Shown here piece by piece: positions 24,021-32,970 of a stretch of 64,000 bases of DNA (position 1 is the stretch's first letter; every line of letters starts with the position of its first letter). The stretch lies in NCBI RefSeq assembly GCF_900104065.1, contig NZ_FNLC01000002.1:912995-976994 (forward strand), given 5' to 3'. Source of the stretch: Natronobacterium texcoconense. Lineage in GTDB: Archaea; Halobacteriota; Halobacteria; Halobacteriales; Natrialbaceae. The notes below the pieces were generated by a model. It searched no databases and was not told the origin of the DNA. It was given only the letters and a program-made list of their open reading frames with translations. A program made the position numbers and the translations under genes.

Positions 24021-25208
24021 ATGGCCTCCAGGAGCCTCCGACTTCTCGCCGTCGCTGCGGTCGCCGTCCTTCTCTCGATCAGCGGTGCGGTCGCGTTCAC
24101 TGCCCTCGAGGTGGACGTCCTGCCCGTCGACCAGGGACCCGACGCCGACGCCCTCGTCGCGGACGTACTCGAGAATCACGGCGACGTCGAGACCGTCCAG
24201 GCGGCCAGGATCTCCGAATACGAGATATACGATTCCGAGGGTGACGAGCCACGAACCGGCGAGATGACGGGTGACGTCTGGAAGCACCCACCCGACCGGT
24301 CACGCGTCGACGTCGTCTCGTCCACCAGACCGGGCGAAGGAGCCGGCGACGTCTGGGCCGTCGACGGGTCGACGCTGTACAGCTACGATGCGTCGGCACA
24401 ACGACTGATAGTCGACGATAACTGGCGCGGCGAAGCGATCTACTACTGGCCGGACGTCTACGAGACCGACCTCGAGGCCGAGTACGTCGGCACTGACACC
24501 GTCGACGGCCGCGAAACGTACGTCCTCGAGATCGAACCCGCCGCGGGCGAGACGGCGACCGGAATCAGCCTCCTCGTCGGCGACACGGAGTTCACGTTCG
24601 GTGCCGGAGAGCCAGCGACACGAAACGCAACCCGGACGACGACCTGGTGGATCGACGCCGAACACCGGTTCCCGATCAAAGAGCGACTCGAGGCCGACTA
24701 CGACGAGTCCGACGAACACCCCCTGCAGTGGGACCGAAGCGTCTGGACAGTCACCTACGAGGACGTCAGGTTCGACGAAGCGATCGACGACAACCGGTTC
24801 GAGTTCGAGCCACCGGCCGACACCGAGACCGACGGGCCGACCGAGCCACTCGACGTCTCGACGGTCGCGGAAGCCGACGCTGCCGCTCCGTTCACCGTTC
24901 GAGAGCCGCCGGTCCCCGACCGGTTCGATCCGGCTTACGTGAGCGGAACCGAGTTCGGGAGTGACGTGAGCGTCACGCTCCTCTACCGTGACGGTGACGA
25001 AGGTGACACGATCGCGGTCCGTCTCTCCGAGTCATCGTTCGACCGAGCGGACGTTCTCGAGGAAGAGGTCGGCGAACACGACGGGACGCTGGCCGAGACC
25101 GGGCTCGGAACGGGCTACAGCTGGCAGTGTGACGGAACGTACTACGAGATCGTTGCGGACGACGGGAGGGTCGCCGTCGAACTCGCAGAATCGGTCGACT
25201 GTTCGTAA
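24021..25208 (+). CDS. LolA-like secreted lipoprotein-sorting domain protein
   Basis: A 395-residue exported protein. An N-terminal hydrophobic segment (about 6-28) serves as signal or anchor. The middle (about 40-275) has the outer-membrane lipoprotein-sorting (LolA-like) half-barrel pattern seen in haloarchaeal proteins, with VWAVDGSTLYSYDASAQR and TYVLEIEPAAGE. The C-terminal part (about 290-395) resembles a DUF4367-type domain. Archaea have no outer membrane, so it probably binds lipids or hydrophobic ligands at the cell surface. No lipobox cysteine is present. Confidence 0.78.
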   Translation: MASRSLRLLAVAAVAVLLSISGAVAFTALEVDVLPVDQGPDADALVADVLENHGDVETVQAARISEYEIYDSEGDEPRTGEMTGDVWKHPPDRSRVDVVSSTRPGEGAGDVWAVDGSTLYSYDASAQRLIVDDNWRGEAIYYWPDVYETDLEAEYVGTDTVDGRETYVLEIEPAAGETATGISLLVGDTEFTFGAGEPATRNATRTTTWWIDAEHRFPIKERLEADYDESDEHPLQWDRSVWTVTYEDVRFDEAIDDNRFEFEPPADTETDGPTEPLDVSTVAEADAAAPFTVREPPVPDRFDPAYVSGTEFGSDVSVTLLYRDGDEGDTIAVRLSESSFDRADVLEEEVGEHDGTLAETGLGTGYSWQCDGTYYEIVADDGRVAVELAESVDCS

Positions 25209-25224
25209 CGGGCACGACAGTTCG

Positions 25225-26163
25225 TCACTCGCGGTTCGGTTCCCACTCCTGGCAGGCGTCCATATCGTCCATCGCCTCGCTCTCGAGCGTACAGTAGGGG
25301 ACGATGCCGGACGACGAGCGGGCGTACTCGAAGTGCTGGCAGTTCCCGCAGTAGTGGTCGGCCGACTCGAGGTCCCGACTCGACTGACCGCGTGAGGATC
25401 CGGACTGGACCTCGGCGTTGCCGGCTTCTGCGTCGAGCGGCGACGTGATGTCGGCGGTCGTCGAGCCGCCATCGCTCGTCGCGGGGCCACCGGCGCTTCC
25501 GGGCGTCGGGCTGGCGGGCCGACCCCCGAACGATTCGTCCACGTTCGTCTGCGTCTCGACGTCGCCGTCGGGCGAAATCCCGAAGAGGCCGACCCCACCT
25601 GCACCCGCGGGCTCGTCCTCCTCGTCATCGTCGTCGACCGCGAGGATCGTGTTGTGGCGGGTGACGTTCATCTCGAGCATGCCGCCTGGATCGTTTCGCG
25701 TCTTGAAGTTGACGATAGCGGTGAACAGACACCAGACGGCGGTAAAGAGTCCCAGGAGGTAGATGGCCGAGACCTCGAGGGTGAGCTGATCGCTGCCGTA
25801 ACGCCAGTTTTCGGGATAGGCGTACCAGAAGAGGCTGACCCCCAGCAGACAGAGACTCGAGCTAATCGCGGCGGCAGCGCGGACGCGGTGACTGGCGGGC
25901 AAGACGATGAAGACGCCGACGAGCGCGGCTGGAACCCCAACCCCCGCGAGGACGCCGGCGACCCGAACGACGGCGAAGTTGTCGGCCATCCCCCAGTCCG
26001 CGAGGCCGACGACGAGATCGGCGAAGAGATCGGTCGTCGCCACGAGCACGGCGACGACCGACAGGACTGCCCCGAGCATGACCAGTGCCGTTCCCGCGTA
26101 CAGCCGCCGGAGGCTCGTCACCTGCCGTTCGTTCCCCTCGTAGACCTCCGTCAGGCTTGTCAT
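25225..26163 (-). CDS. Haloarchaeal membrane protein with C-terminal Cys motif
   Basis: A 312-residue protein. Four or five membrane spans lie in residues 20-160 (GTALVMLGAVLSVVAVLVATT and similar). Next comes a cytoplasmic stretch beginning RHNTILAVDDDDEEDEPAG and a long Ser/Thr/Gly-rich linker. The end holds a cysteine cluster, CGNCQHFEY ... PYCTLE ... DACQEW, which could bind zinc or an iron-sulphur cluster. ATG 26163 is preferred over 26220. I do not recognise a function. It is divergent from the DUF5789-like gene. Confidence 0.72.
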   Translation of the reverse strand: MTSLTEVYEGNERQVTSLRRLYAGTALVMLGAVLSVVAVLVATTDLFADLVVGLADWGMADNFAVVRVAGVLAGVGVPAALVGVFIVLPASHRVRAAAAISSSLCLLGVSLFWYAYPENWRYGSDQLTLEVSAIYLLGLFTAVWCLFTAIVNFKTRNDPGGMLEMNVTRHNTILAVDDDDEEDEPAGAGGVGLFGISPDGDVETQTNVDESFGGRPASPTPGSAGGPATSDGGSTTADITSPLDAEAGNAEVQSGSSRGQSSRDLESADHYCGNCQHFEYARSSSGIVPYCTLESEAMDDMDACQEWEPNRE

Positions 26164-26345
26164 ACCCGTGTCGTTTGACCTCCCTGCACAAAACGGTACG
26201 TCAGACACGTTTCGGCGCACGGAGATGTTCGAAGCGAAACCGCCAGGAAGCGAGAGCGACGGATCCGGTCCAGGATCCGATGGGGGAGAGGCTTCGAGCC
26301 AGCGGAAGCGAAACCTTGAATCGACGCGCTCGCGAACCCCCGGTC

Positions 26346-26630
26346 ATGAGCGACGACGAGGACGAAGAACCTGCCGTGACGCTCGGCGAGAAAACACCCG
26401 TCGAGGGCGCACCGCTCGCCCGGGTTAGCTCCCGGCTAACCTGGCCCAAAGAGAAAAGCGAGATCGACCGTCTCGAGGGTGACAGCGTCGTTCGGACACC
26501 CGACGGCCCACGCGAGCTATCGAACGTTCTCGAGGAAGTCGACGAGACCTACTTCCAGCGCCGTCAGGAGTTCGAGGGCGAGGTTCGCGACGTTATCGGC
26601 ACTGGACCGGTTCCGACCGCGGACGACTAA
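26346..26630 (+). CDS. DUF5789 family protein (second paralogue)
   Basis: A 94-residue acidic soluble protein. The core LTWPKEKSEIDRLEGDSVVRTPDGPRELSNVL is the family pattern in two parts, a TWPKEKSEI helix and a RTPDGPREL hairpin. It resembles the gene at 1264-1593 only at the level of the fold pattern. ATG 26346 is supported by leader-free position after the divergent promoter region. It ends seven bases before the GTG of a CPBP-like membrane protein, so the two are likely co-transcribed. Confidence 0.72.
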   Translation: MSDDEDEEPAVTLGEKTPVEGAPLARVSSRLTWPKEKSEIDRLEGDSVVRTPDGPRELSNVLEEVDETYFQRRQEFEGEVRDVIGTGPVPTADD

Positions 26631-26636
26631 CTACCT

Positions 26637-27356
26637 GTGGCAGGCGAGGAGCGACAGAGCCAGCATCGATCTCGAAGCACCAGTGACTGGCTCCGTGATC
26701 AGTTCGACCGGCTCTCCTGGTTCCAGAAGTCACTGCTCACGGGTGCTGCCCTCACACTGCTGTGGATGCGGTACGTCCCCAGTGGCGACCTCACGGGTCG
26801 AGTCGTCGTCGACGCGATCTTGCTGATCGGCGGCCCGTTGACGCTGGGGTTGACCCACGGCAACCACATCGGTTGGACGATAAACCGGGTCGCCGTCCGC
26901 AACGCCGTGTTGCTCTCGCTTTTCGTGTTACCGTTCTACCTCGTGGGCTCGACGCTGCCGACGATCAGGGCGTTCTACCCGATGTGGGAGACCTCGGCCG
27001 CGCCCGGCGAGTTCATCCCGCACGCCATCAAACTGTTCGTGCTGGCGCTGGCCGCGGAAACGTACTACCGCGGCCTGCTCTGTGTCGGCGTCAGAGAGAT
27101 CGGATTCAAGGCCGTCCTCATCAGCCCCATCGTCTACATGATCCATCACTCCTCGAAACCGCCGATCGAGTTCCTGCTGTCCGGGCCGACCGACGTTCTC
27201 TTTGGCGCGGTCGACTACAAGTCGAACTCCATCCTGCCGTCGGTGATCGCACACGGGGCCGGACTCGTCTTGCTCGACTGGCTCGTCCTCCACGATCCGC
27301 TGTTCGATCCGACGCCGGCGCTCGAGGCGATAGCCTGGCTACCGATTCCGCTCTAG
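26637..27356 (+). CDS. CPBP-like (CAAX/bacteriocin-processing) membrane protease
   Basis: A 239-residue protein with about six membrane spans and a GTG start seven bases after the preceding stop. AAETYYRGLL resembles motif 1 of CPBP intramembrane glutamic endopeptidases (EExxxR), but only one glutamate is present. Motif 2-like IHHSS and motif 3-like IAHGAGLVLLDW histidines follow. It is therefore a divergent member of the family, and catalytic activity is uncertain. It is convergent with the PGF-CTERM gene. Confidence 0.65.
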   Translation: MAGEERQSQHRSRSTSDWLRDQFDRLSWFQKSLLTGAALTLLWMRYVPSGDLTGRVVVDAILLIGGPLTLGLTHGNHIGWTINRVAVRNAVLLSLFVLPFYLVGSTLPTIRAFYPMWETSAAPGEFIPHAIKLFVLALAAETYYRGLLCVGVREIGFKAVLISPIVYMIHHSSKPPIEFLLSGPTDVLFGAVDYKSNSILPSVIAHGAGLVLLDWLVLHDPLFDPTPALEAIAWLPIPL

Positions 27357-27378
27357 ATCACGGCAGCAATCGACCGAG

Positions 27379-28095
27379 CTACCGATCTCGTCGAACCAGT
27401 GCAGCGACGGCCGCGACGATACCGACCGCGGCGACGACGGCTCCGAACCCGGGTACCGTGTCCGCCGCACTCTCGGTTGCTGGCTCGCTACCGTCGTCGG
27501 CCTGGACGACGGCCTCGAAGCCCTCGAGGGCGGCCCCGTCGCTCCAGGTCGCCTGCGCTCCGTTCTCTGTCGTCGGTTCCGGCGTCGTTGACTCGAGCGT
27601 CGCGCCCGCTGGAACGGTCAAAATAAGCGCTCGATCTGTCTCGAAGCCGCTGGCAAACGGTTCGTCGACGACGAGTTGGCCGTCGCCGGTCGCCGCGAGC
27701 CCGGACCAGGTCACCGACAGCGTGACGATACCTCGGTCGTCGTCGATTCGAACGTCGACCGAGTCGGCGGTAACCGACATCTCGCGGTCGACCGCGTCGT
27801 CGGCTGCGACCTGCGTCGCGACGCTATCGAGGCGGTTGGCAAACCGCTCGAGCAGTTCCTCCTGGGTCGTCTCGTCGGTACGAATCGACTCGAAGGCGTC
27901 CCGTTCGTCGTCGTCATTCGGGTCGTAGACCGAGACCAGGCTCACCGTCGCGTCGCCGTCTTCCTCGAGGTCGACGACGAGGGACGGGTCGTCGGCTGAA
28001 ACGTCGTCGCTCGAGGCGGCGACCGGCGTCGTGACCCCGCTTATCAGAAGCAGGGATGCAACGGCGACGGCGGCAAACGTTCCCAGCAATCTCAT
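27379..28095 (-). CDS. DUF7345-like PGF-CTERM surface protein
   Basis: A 238-residue exported protein with an N-terminal signal peptide (about 1-27). The extracellular domain (about 35-185) contains AFESI, LLERFANRLDSV, DREMSV and GIVTLSVTW blocks. The same blocks in the same order occur in the membrane regulator at 30781-31815. The C-terminus TVPGFGAVVAAVGIVAAVAALVRR is a PGF-CTERM signal (split at 210-235), the archaeosortase A target for C-terminal lipid anchoring. The gene overlaps the preceding gene by four bases (ATGA), so they form an operon. The DUF number is from memory. Confidence 0.72.
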   Translation of the reverse strand: MRLLGTFAAVAVASLLLISGVTTPVAASSDDVSADDPSLVVDLEEDGDATVSLVSVYDPNDDDERDAFESIRTDETTQEELLERFANRLDSVATQVAADDAVDREMSVTADSVDVRIDDDRGIVTLSVTWSGLAATGDGQLVVDEPFASGFETDRALILTVPAGATLESTTPEPTTENGAQATWSDGAALEGFEAVVQADDGSEPATESAADTVPGFGAVVAAVGIVAAVAALVRRDR

Positions 28096-28856
28096 CGGTT
28101 ACCGGAGTCACCAGTATCGCTATCCTGTTCGTCAGAGACCTCGGTTTCCGAACTCTCGGTTTGGTCGTCGTCTTCGCTAGTCTCGTTGCCGGGTTCGTCG
28201 TCAGCAGGCGTCTCGTCTGCAGGGTTGTCGCCACGCTCCTGTCCGGGCACGTCGATCGGTGCGCCCGGCTCGCGGTCCGCTGCGGGCGTCTGACCGACGC
28301 GGTCGCCGGCGATCGACTGTGCGATCTCGGCGACTTCGGGTCCGGTCAGTTCGTTCGCGCGTTCGCGGAGTTCCGCGAGCGCGTCGACGTCGACCGCGTG
28401 TTCGGGAGGCAACTCGCTCGCAGTCGCGTTCGCGTCCTCGGCCAGTCGTTCGACCGTCGCCCGTTCCGCAGCAACCGTCGCTACCTCGGCGCGGTACTGC
28501 CCTTCGGTGATCTCGCCCGACTCGCGGGCGTCCTCGAGGTCGTCGAGTCGCTGCTCGACGTCGTCGAGTCGCTGCTCAACGTCGTCGATCTGTTCGTTCA
28601 CGACGTCCGCCTTGGCCTCGTCTGACTGGGCGTTGGCGAGTTTGACGCCGTACGTTCGCTCGGTCACTTCACCGTCGATCTCCGCGTTCTGGACTGCGAC
28701 GACGCCGGAAAGCCGTTCACCTGGCGTCGTCTCGTCCGAATCGTCTGCATCAGTCTGTGGCTGTGCGTCCGTGCCGACGCTGGCCGCGCCGAGCGGGGCT
28801 ACCGCCAGCGCGACGACGAGTGCGCCGACCAGTGCGACGATCGTTGCTCGCTTCAT
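28092..28856 (-). CDS. Secreted coiled-coil protein with acidic tail
   Basis: A 254-residue exported protein starting MKRATIVALVGALVVALA, a signal peptide to about residue 28. The middle (about 80-140) is a coiled coil built on two exact DDVEQRL heptads followed by DDLEDARE; the DNA shows a matching 21-base tandem repeat near 28540-28575. The last 60 residues are an acidic, threonine- and serine-rich disordered tail. It is first in a two-gene operon with the PGF-CTERM protein and probably resides at the cell surface. ATG 28856 is preferred over 28886. Confidence 0.7.
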   Translation of the reverse strand: MKRATIVALVGALVVALAVAPLGAASVGTDAQPQTDADDSDETTPGERLSGVVAVQNAEIDGEVTERTYGVKLANAQSDEAKADVVNEQIDDVEQRLDDVEQRLDDLEDARESGEITEGQYRAEVATVAAERATVERLAEDANATASELPPEHAVDVDALAELRERANELTGPEVAEIAQSIAGDRVGQTPAADREPGAPIDVPGQERGDNPADETPADDEPGNETSEDDDQTESSETEVSDEQDSDTGDSGNR

Positions 28857-29082
28857 TACACTCTCCTCTGAGAATCCCGGGAGCATATATACTCGAGACG
28901 GTAGCTCCGGTTCAACGATCGTTAACGCGATTTTCGTCGCCGCTCCATCGTGCGATTTCGTGCAATTGAGGGAGATCGGCGCGGAGACGAAATCGGGGTT
29001 CTAGTCTGGAGCCGAGACGAACTGCGACCGCGGAATCGTCGAAACCGATTCGCGGCCTCGGTACCGGATTACCGATCCGCCG

Positions 29083-30516
29083 CTACCGGGGCGGAACGAA
29101 ACGGCCACCGTCGCTCGAGCGAGCGCGGCTGCTCGCCTCGTTGCCGCCGAGGATCTCGTCGATATCGTAGTAGTGACCGGGGCCGCCGCCGTCCCTTCCG
29201 CGGGCGGGTTTTGCCGATACGTCGAACGTGTACGCGCCAGTATCGGAATCCGTAACGAAAGCGAAATCGCGTTCCTCGTTGTAATGGGCTCCCCAGGCGT
29301 ACGGCACGGCGTCGATTCCGTCGTCAGTGGCGTACCGTTCCGTCGGCGTCGGATCGGTCGGATCGGTGATGTTTGCGACCCACGCACCCTGGGTGTAGCC
29401 GCCGTCGATCAGTAACACCTCGCCGCGGTCGTAGACCACGTCGTGGAAGTGCCCTGTCCAGGCTCCGGGTTCCTCGTCCTGATCGCGGGCGTCGGGCGAG
29501 TGCGTGAAGCCGATCGGAACGGGATCCCCGAGGCTGCCCTCGCCCCAGCCAGTGTCGAAGACGTGTTTGCCGCCAGGAATGCCGCCGAACTTCTCGTCGC
29601 CCATGATCGCGAGTTCCCGTTCGGGCTCGGGGTGGATCTGGTGGGCCAGTTCGAACCCCGGCTCGCCGAGTTCGGTGTAATCCGGCTGTTCTTCGTAGTC
29701 GAAGAGCCCGAGCTGTCGGGGGTCGTAGGGATCGTCGCTCAGGTCGAACGTGACGTAGCCGACCGTTTCGCCGATGATGTAGGCCGCGTGGAGCGCCTCC
29801 CGACCGGCCTCGACCTCGACGTCGTGGCAGTATCCCGGCGGGCCGAACTGCTCGACGATTTCGGGGTCGTCGGGCTCGCTGAAGTCGACCGAGATGATTC
29901 CCGGCTCGTTGGCGACCTTGTCGATCACGTAGAGGATCGGCTCATCCGGGTGTTCCGTGAGTTTGTGGACGCCCATGTTCGGCGTCTCGAGATACGCGAT
30001 CACCTCCGGCTCCTCGGGGGTTCCCTCCTCCCAGCCGAAGTCGACGACTTCGATACCGAACTTGCCGTCCGGATCCGGTTCGGGATCGAAGAACGATCCC
30101 TCGTCGTTGGCCTCCAGCGCCCGGACGTAGATCCCCTCCCGGTGGGGATCGAACTTGACGTCGTTCGATCGCGTCAGTTCGTTCGGAGCGTCGAGTTCGT
30201 GGACCAGCTCGGGGTTCTCGAGATTCTCGAGGTTGTACAGGCTGCTCGCGGCCAGGCTTTCGCCAGGGAAGCTGCTCACTGCACCCCAGGTGCCGGCCTC
30301 GTCGACGTGTCCGAACGTGTACGTCACGTGGCCGGGGTCGTCTTCCGGTGGCAGGACCTGTCCGAGTTTGTCGAGCCGACCGCGCGTCCGTCGCCGGTCG
30401 CGGCCTTCTCGACCTCGTGAGCGGGTTGCAGCTCCGGTTGTGCTGGCAACTCCGATCGCCGCGATGCTTGCGATACTGACCTCTGTTACGAATCGTCGTC
30501 GCGATTTCCCGGTCAT
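29083..30516 (-). CDS. Tat-exported LVIVD-repeat beta-propeller protein
   Basis: A 477-residue protein with a Tat signal (SRRRFVTEVSIASIAAIG, about 5-22). The rest is a string of beta-propeller-like repeats of the LVIVD type: GIISVDFSEPDDPEIV, GYVTFDLSDDPYDPRQ and GAWVANITDPTDPTPT share the VDxSDPxxP pattern. A histidine-rich stretch (TGHFHDVVYD, YCHDVEVE) could bind metal. Such proteins are probably secreted binding or adhesion proteins. No neighbouring operon partner is evident. Confidence 0.75.
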   Translation of the reverse strand: MTGKSRRRFVTEVSIASIAAIGVASTTGAATRSRGREGRDRRRTRGRLDKLGQVLPPEDDPGHVTYTFGHVDEAGTWGAVSSFPGESLAASSLYNLENLENPELVHELDAPNELTRSNDVKFDPHREGIYVRALEANDEGSFFDPEPDPDGKFGIEVVDFGWEEGTPEEPEVIAYLETPNMGVHKLTEHPDEPILYVIDKVANEPGIISVDFSEPDDPEIVEQFGPPGYCHDVEVEAGREALHAAYIIGETVGYVTFDLSDDPYDPRQLGLFDYEEQPDYTELGEPGFELAHQIHPEPERELAIMGDEKFGGIPGGKHVFDTGWGEGSLGDPVPIGFTHSPDARDQDEEPGAWTGHFHDVVYDRGEVLLIDGGYTQGAWVANITDPTDPTPTERYATDDGIDAVPYAWGAHYNEERDFAFVTDSDTGAYTFDVSAKPARGRDGGGPGHYYDIDEILGGNEASSRARSSDGGRFVPPR

Positions 30517-30780
30517 TTCGATCAGCCAGTGCGAAACACTGACGATCTATTGGTAACCACCACATCTAATAAACACACGAAAAGTATTTCATATTTTGGA
30601 AGATCAGGGAGAATATTACCCCTTGGGCCGAGTATAGCGACCGTTCGATATTGGAGAGAGCGACGTAGACACTCTCGGTCACCGGATCTCGACGGGACAG
30701 CTCGGCGATCGATCGGATCCACTCGGTAAGCGAAGCCACAGAACGAAAGGGAGAACCGGACTTGCGGTTCACGCCTCGAG

Positions 30781-31815
30781 TTACTCGTCGTCCGGCAACG
30801 AGAGCACGTTCTCGCGGCCGAGCCGGAACGACTCGAGTTTGTCCTCCTCGCGCAGGCCGCTAACGACCTTGCTCGTCTTGGCGTCGGTCCACTCGAGTTC
30901 TTCGACGACCGTTTGCTGTTTCATCCGGCCGTCGTACTCCTCGAGCAACAGCAGGACCTGTTCTTCGTTGCTCAGCAGATCGTCCCGTGGGTTCGGTCGC
31001 TCGTCTCGCCGTTCGTCCTCTTCGGGCGGTGACGATGGCACCTCGGCCGACTCGTCGCTCGAGTCAGCCCTGCCCGACGAACGCGATCGATACCACCACG
31101 CTGTACCGAGACCGATCGACGCGATTGCGACGAGGACGCCCGCTGTCGTCCCGATACCGACCCCGCCACTCGAGACGACGACCCGGGGTTCGCCGGTGAC
31201 GAAGTCGGTCTCGCTGCCGTGCCAGATGACCGTCCGGTCGCGCTGATCGTCCGGTTCGGGCGCAGCCGACGTCAGTTCGTACTCGTCCGGCCAGCTAACC
31301 AGCAACTGCGTGCCGTCGTCGAGGTAGAGTCCCTCGATCGCGTCACCGGCTCGTAGCTCGTCGCCCTCGACGTCGGCGAACCCGTCCCAGTGGAACGAGT
31401 ACCTGACGACGCCGTACTCGGGTCCGAACGACTGGCGCTGGGTCGACACCTGGAACTCGTCGGCAGCCATCTCGCGGTCCGTGGCGTCGCTTGCGGCCTG
31501 GACGGTTCCGTCCATGCGCGTGGCGAACTCCTCGAGGAAGGCGTCAGGGTCCTCCTCGATCTCGGCCTCGAGCGACTCGAAGGCTGCAGTGCTCTCCTCG
31601 TCGTCGAGTTGGACCCAGAACTCGACGGTCCACTCCGCGGAGCCGTCGGACTGGAGCGCGACGTCCAGTCGAACGTCGTCCGCATCGACCTCGTCTAGCT
31701 GTGCGGACAGCGATCCGGTCTCGACCCCGTCATCCGTCCCGGTCGCGATCGGACCAGTTCCCACCACGGTCGCCCCGACGACGAGTACGACCAGACAGAC
31801 GATCCGGAAATTCAT
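30781..31815 (-). CDS. Membrane-spanning winged-helix regulator with DUF7345-like sensor
   Basis: A 344-residue one-component regulator. Signal peptide 1-25; extracellular domain 40-212 of the DUF7345 type (AFESLEAEI, FLEEFATRMDG, DREMAADE, YGVVRYSFHWDG). One membrane span follows at about 219-242, then a disordered linker and a C-terminal MarR-like winged helix at 281-340 (LSNEEQVLLLLEEYDGRMKQ and DAKTSKVVSGLREE), the DUF7343 type. The layout suggests an outside signal is passed straight to a DNA-binding domain tethered to the membrane. Its outer domain is related to the PGF-CTERM protein 2.7 kb away. Confidence 0.8.
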   Translation of the reverse strand: MNFRIVCLVVLVVGATVVGTGPIATGTDDGVETGSLSAQLDEVDADDVRLDVALQSDGSAEWTVEFWVQLDDEESTAAFESLEAEIEEDPDAFLEEFATRMDGTVQAASDATDREMAADEFQVSTQRQSFGPEYGVVRYSFHWDGFADVEGDELRAGDAIEGLYLDDGTQLLVSWPDEYELTSAAPEPDDQRDRTVIWHGSETDFVTGEPRVVVSSGGVGIGTTAGVLVAIASIGLGTAWWYRSRSSGRADSSDESAEVPSSPPEEDERRDERPNPRDDLLSNEEQVLLLLEEYDGRMKQQTVVEELEWTDAKTSKVVSGLREEDKLESFRLGRENVLSLPDDE

Positions 31816-31887
31816 ACGAGTGCCAGTGACCTCCGTCGGTTAAAGAATACGAATTTCGGACGGTACATCAATCAGTTCACAGGATTA

Positions 31888-31973
31888 CTATAGTGGCCAC
31901 TGAAAGTCAGTGCGCACCCGATCGCACGACAGCGGTGCGATCGGTGTGCAAACAGTTTCAGTTGTTACTATAG
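31888..31973. repeat. Palindromic element with CTATAG ends (family B)
   Basis: The 86-base element begins CTATAGTGGCCACTGAAAG and ends with the approximate inverse, TTTCAGTTGTTACTATAG. An inner stem CCGATCGCAC with GTGCGATCGG closes a short GACAGC loop. TTACTATAG occurs as a 9-base direct repeat at both ends (31885, 31965). The right end encodes the last codons and stop of the small minus-strand gene. Confidence 0.75.
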
Positions 31974-32227
31974 CGATTCGTCACGTCGACACCATCCCCT
32001 ACTGCGACGGCGCTGGCAGGGGTGAGATTACTGACGGCCTGTCCGAGCGACGACGCCACACTGGAGACGCCGTCACCGATCGCCTCGAGTACGTCCGTCA
32101 CGAACTCCGGAACCGGGTCCGGCAGGTCACTCGGCGGTCCGTTCCCCTGATCTGCCATCGCGACCCCAGTCGTTCCGACTAGGACGGCGACGGCGACCGT
32201 CAACGTGAGTATTGCGATGCGTGACAT
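31958..32227 (-). CDS. Small exported protein ending inside a repeat element
   Basis: An 89-residue protein starting MSRIAILTLTVAVAVLVGTTGVAMA, read in two parts: a positive start and a signal peptide cleaved after about residue 25. The mature region DQGNGPPSDLPDPVPEF leads to an amphipathic helix (LEAIGDGVSSVASSLGQAVSNL). The last residues RYSNN and the TGA come from the right end of the palindromic element at 31888-31973, so the original C-terminus may have been replaced. ATG 32227 is preferred over 32260. The function is unknown. Confidence 0.5.
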   Translation of the reverse strand: MSRIAILTLTVAVAVLVGTTGVAMADQGNGPPSDLPDPVPEFVTDVLEAIGDGVSSVASSLGQAVSNLTPASAVAVGDGVDVTNRYSNN

Positions 32228-32344
32228 CACGTCAGGTTCGAGAAGAGTCACGGTATTCAATCAGATCCTTTGTCTCGGCGACTTACAGCGATTTTCGACC
32301 GTTTTCGGCGATTTGAACGGAATCGATCGGAGGACCTGCCAACA

Positions 32345-32351
32345 GTATAAG
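32345..32351 (+). promoter_or_regulatory. TATA box of the DUF302 gene
   Basis: GTATAAG is centred 28 bases before ATG 32376, fitting a leaderless transcript and supporting that start over the longer frame beginning at 32205. Confidence 0.5.
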
Positions 32352-32375
32352 GGCAGTGACGGTGAAACGCCACTC

Positions 32376-32840
32376 ATGAGTCTCCCGATCGACCCCGCAA
32401 CGATCGACCCCGACGAGTACGGCGAGAAACAGGCCGTCCTCGAGATGGACCACGAGGAAGCGATCGAACACGTCCGTGAGGTCTGCGAAGAAGTCGGGTT
32501 CGGCATTCCCGTCGAGTTCTCGCCGTCGGAACTGCTCAACGAGAAAGTCGACGCGGATCGGGACCCGTACTACGTGCTGGGTGCCTGCAACCCCAACATC
32601 GCGGATCAGGCGCTCGACGAGACGATGCGCATCGGCGGTCTCTTCCCGTGTAACATGATCATCTGGGAGGAGGAACCGGGTCGACAGCGCGTCTACCACG
32701 TCTCGATCATGAAGATCGCCCGACTGCTCGGGACGGCACCGGACAACGACGCCTGGGCGGAGATCATCGACACGACGGGCGACCTCACCGAGGAGACCTT
32801 CGAGCGACTCGAGTCCGTCGAAACTGACGGTGCCGACTAA
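32376..32840 (+). CDS. DUF302 domain protein
   Basis: A 154-residue soluble protein of the DUF302 family. The domain core runs from about residue 20 to 130: EAIEHVREVCEEVGFGIPVEF, YYVLGACNPNIADQAL, GGLFPCNMIIWEE and VSIMKIARLLG, the usual order of this fold. DUF302 proteins are widespread, and the function is not established; some are linked to copper or redox stress. ATG 32376 sits 28 bases after a clear TATA box. It is monocistronic. Confidence 0.88.
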   Translation: MSLPIDPATIDPDEYGEKQAVLEMDHEEAIEHVREVCEEVGFGIPVEFSPSELLNEKVDADRDPYYVLGACNPNIADQALDETMRIGGLFPCNMIIWEEEPGRQRVYHVSIMKIARLLGTAPDNDAWAEIIDTTGDLTEETFERLESVETDGAD

Positions 32841-32970
32841 GGGATACCGGCTCGTTCTATCCTGACGGTCACTAGCGGGCTATCGGCTCCTTCTCTCGTC
32901 GTCTGCCGAACCGATAGTGTTCCGCCGGGAAAATGTCAACACTTACGTCCCGAACGGAACAGTTCGAGTC

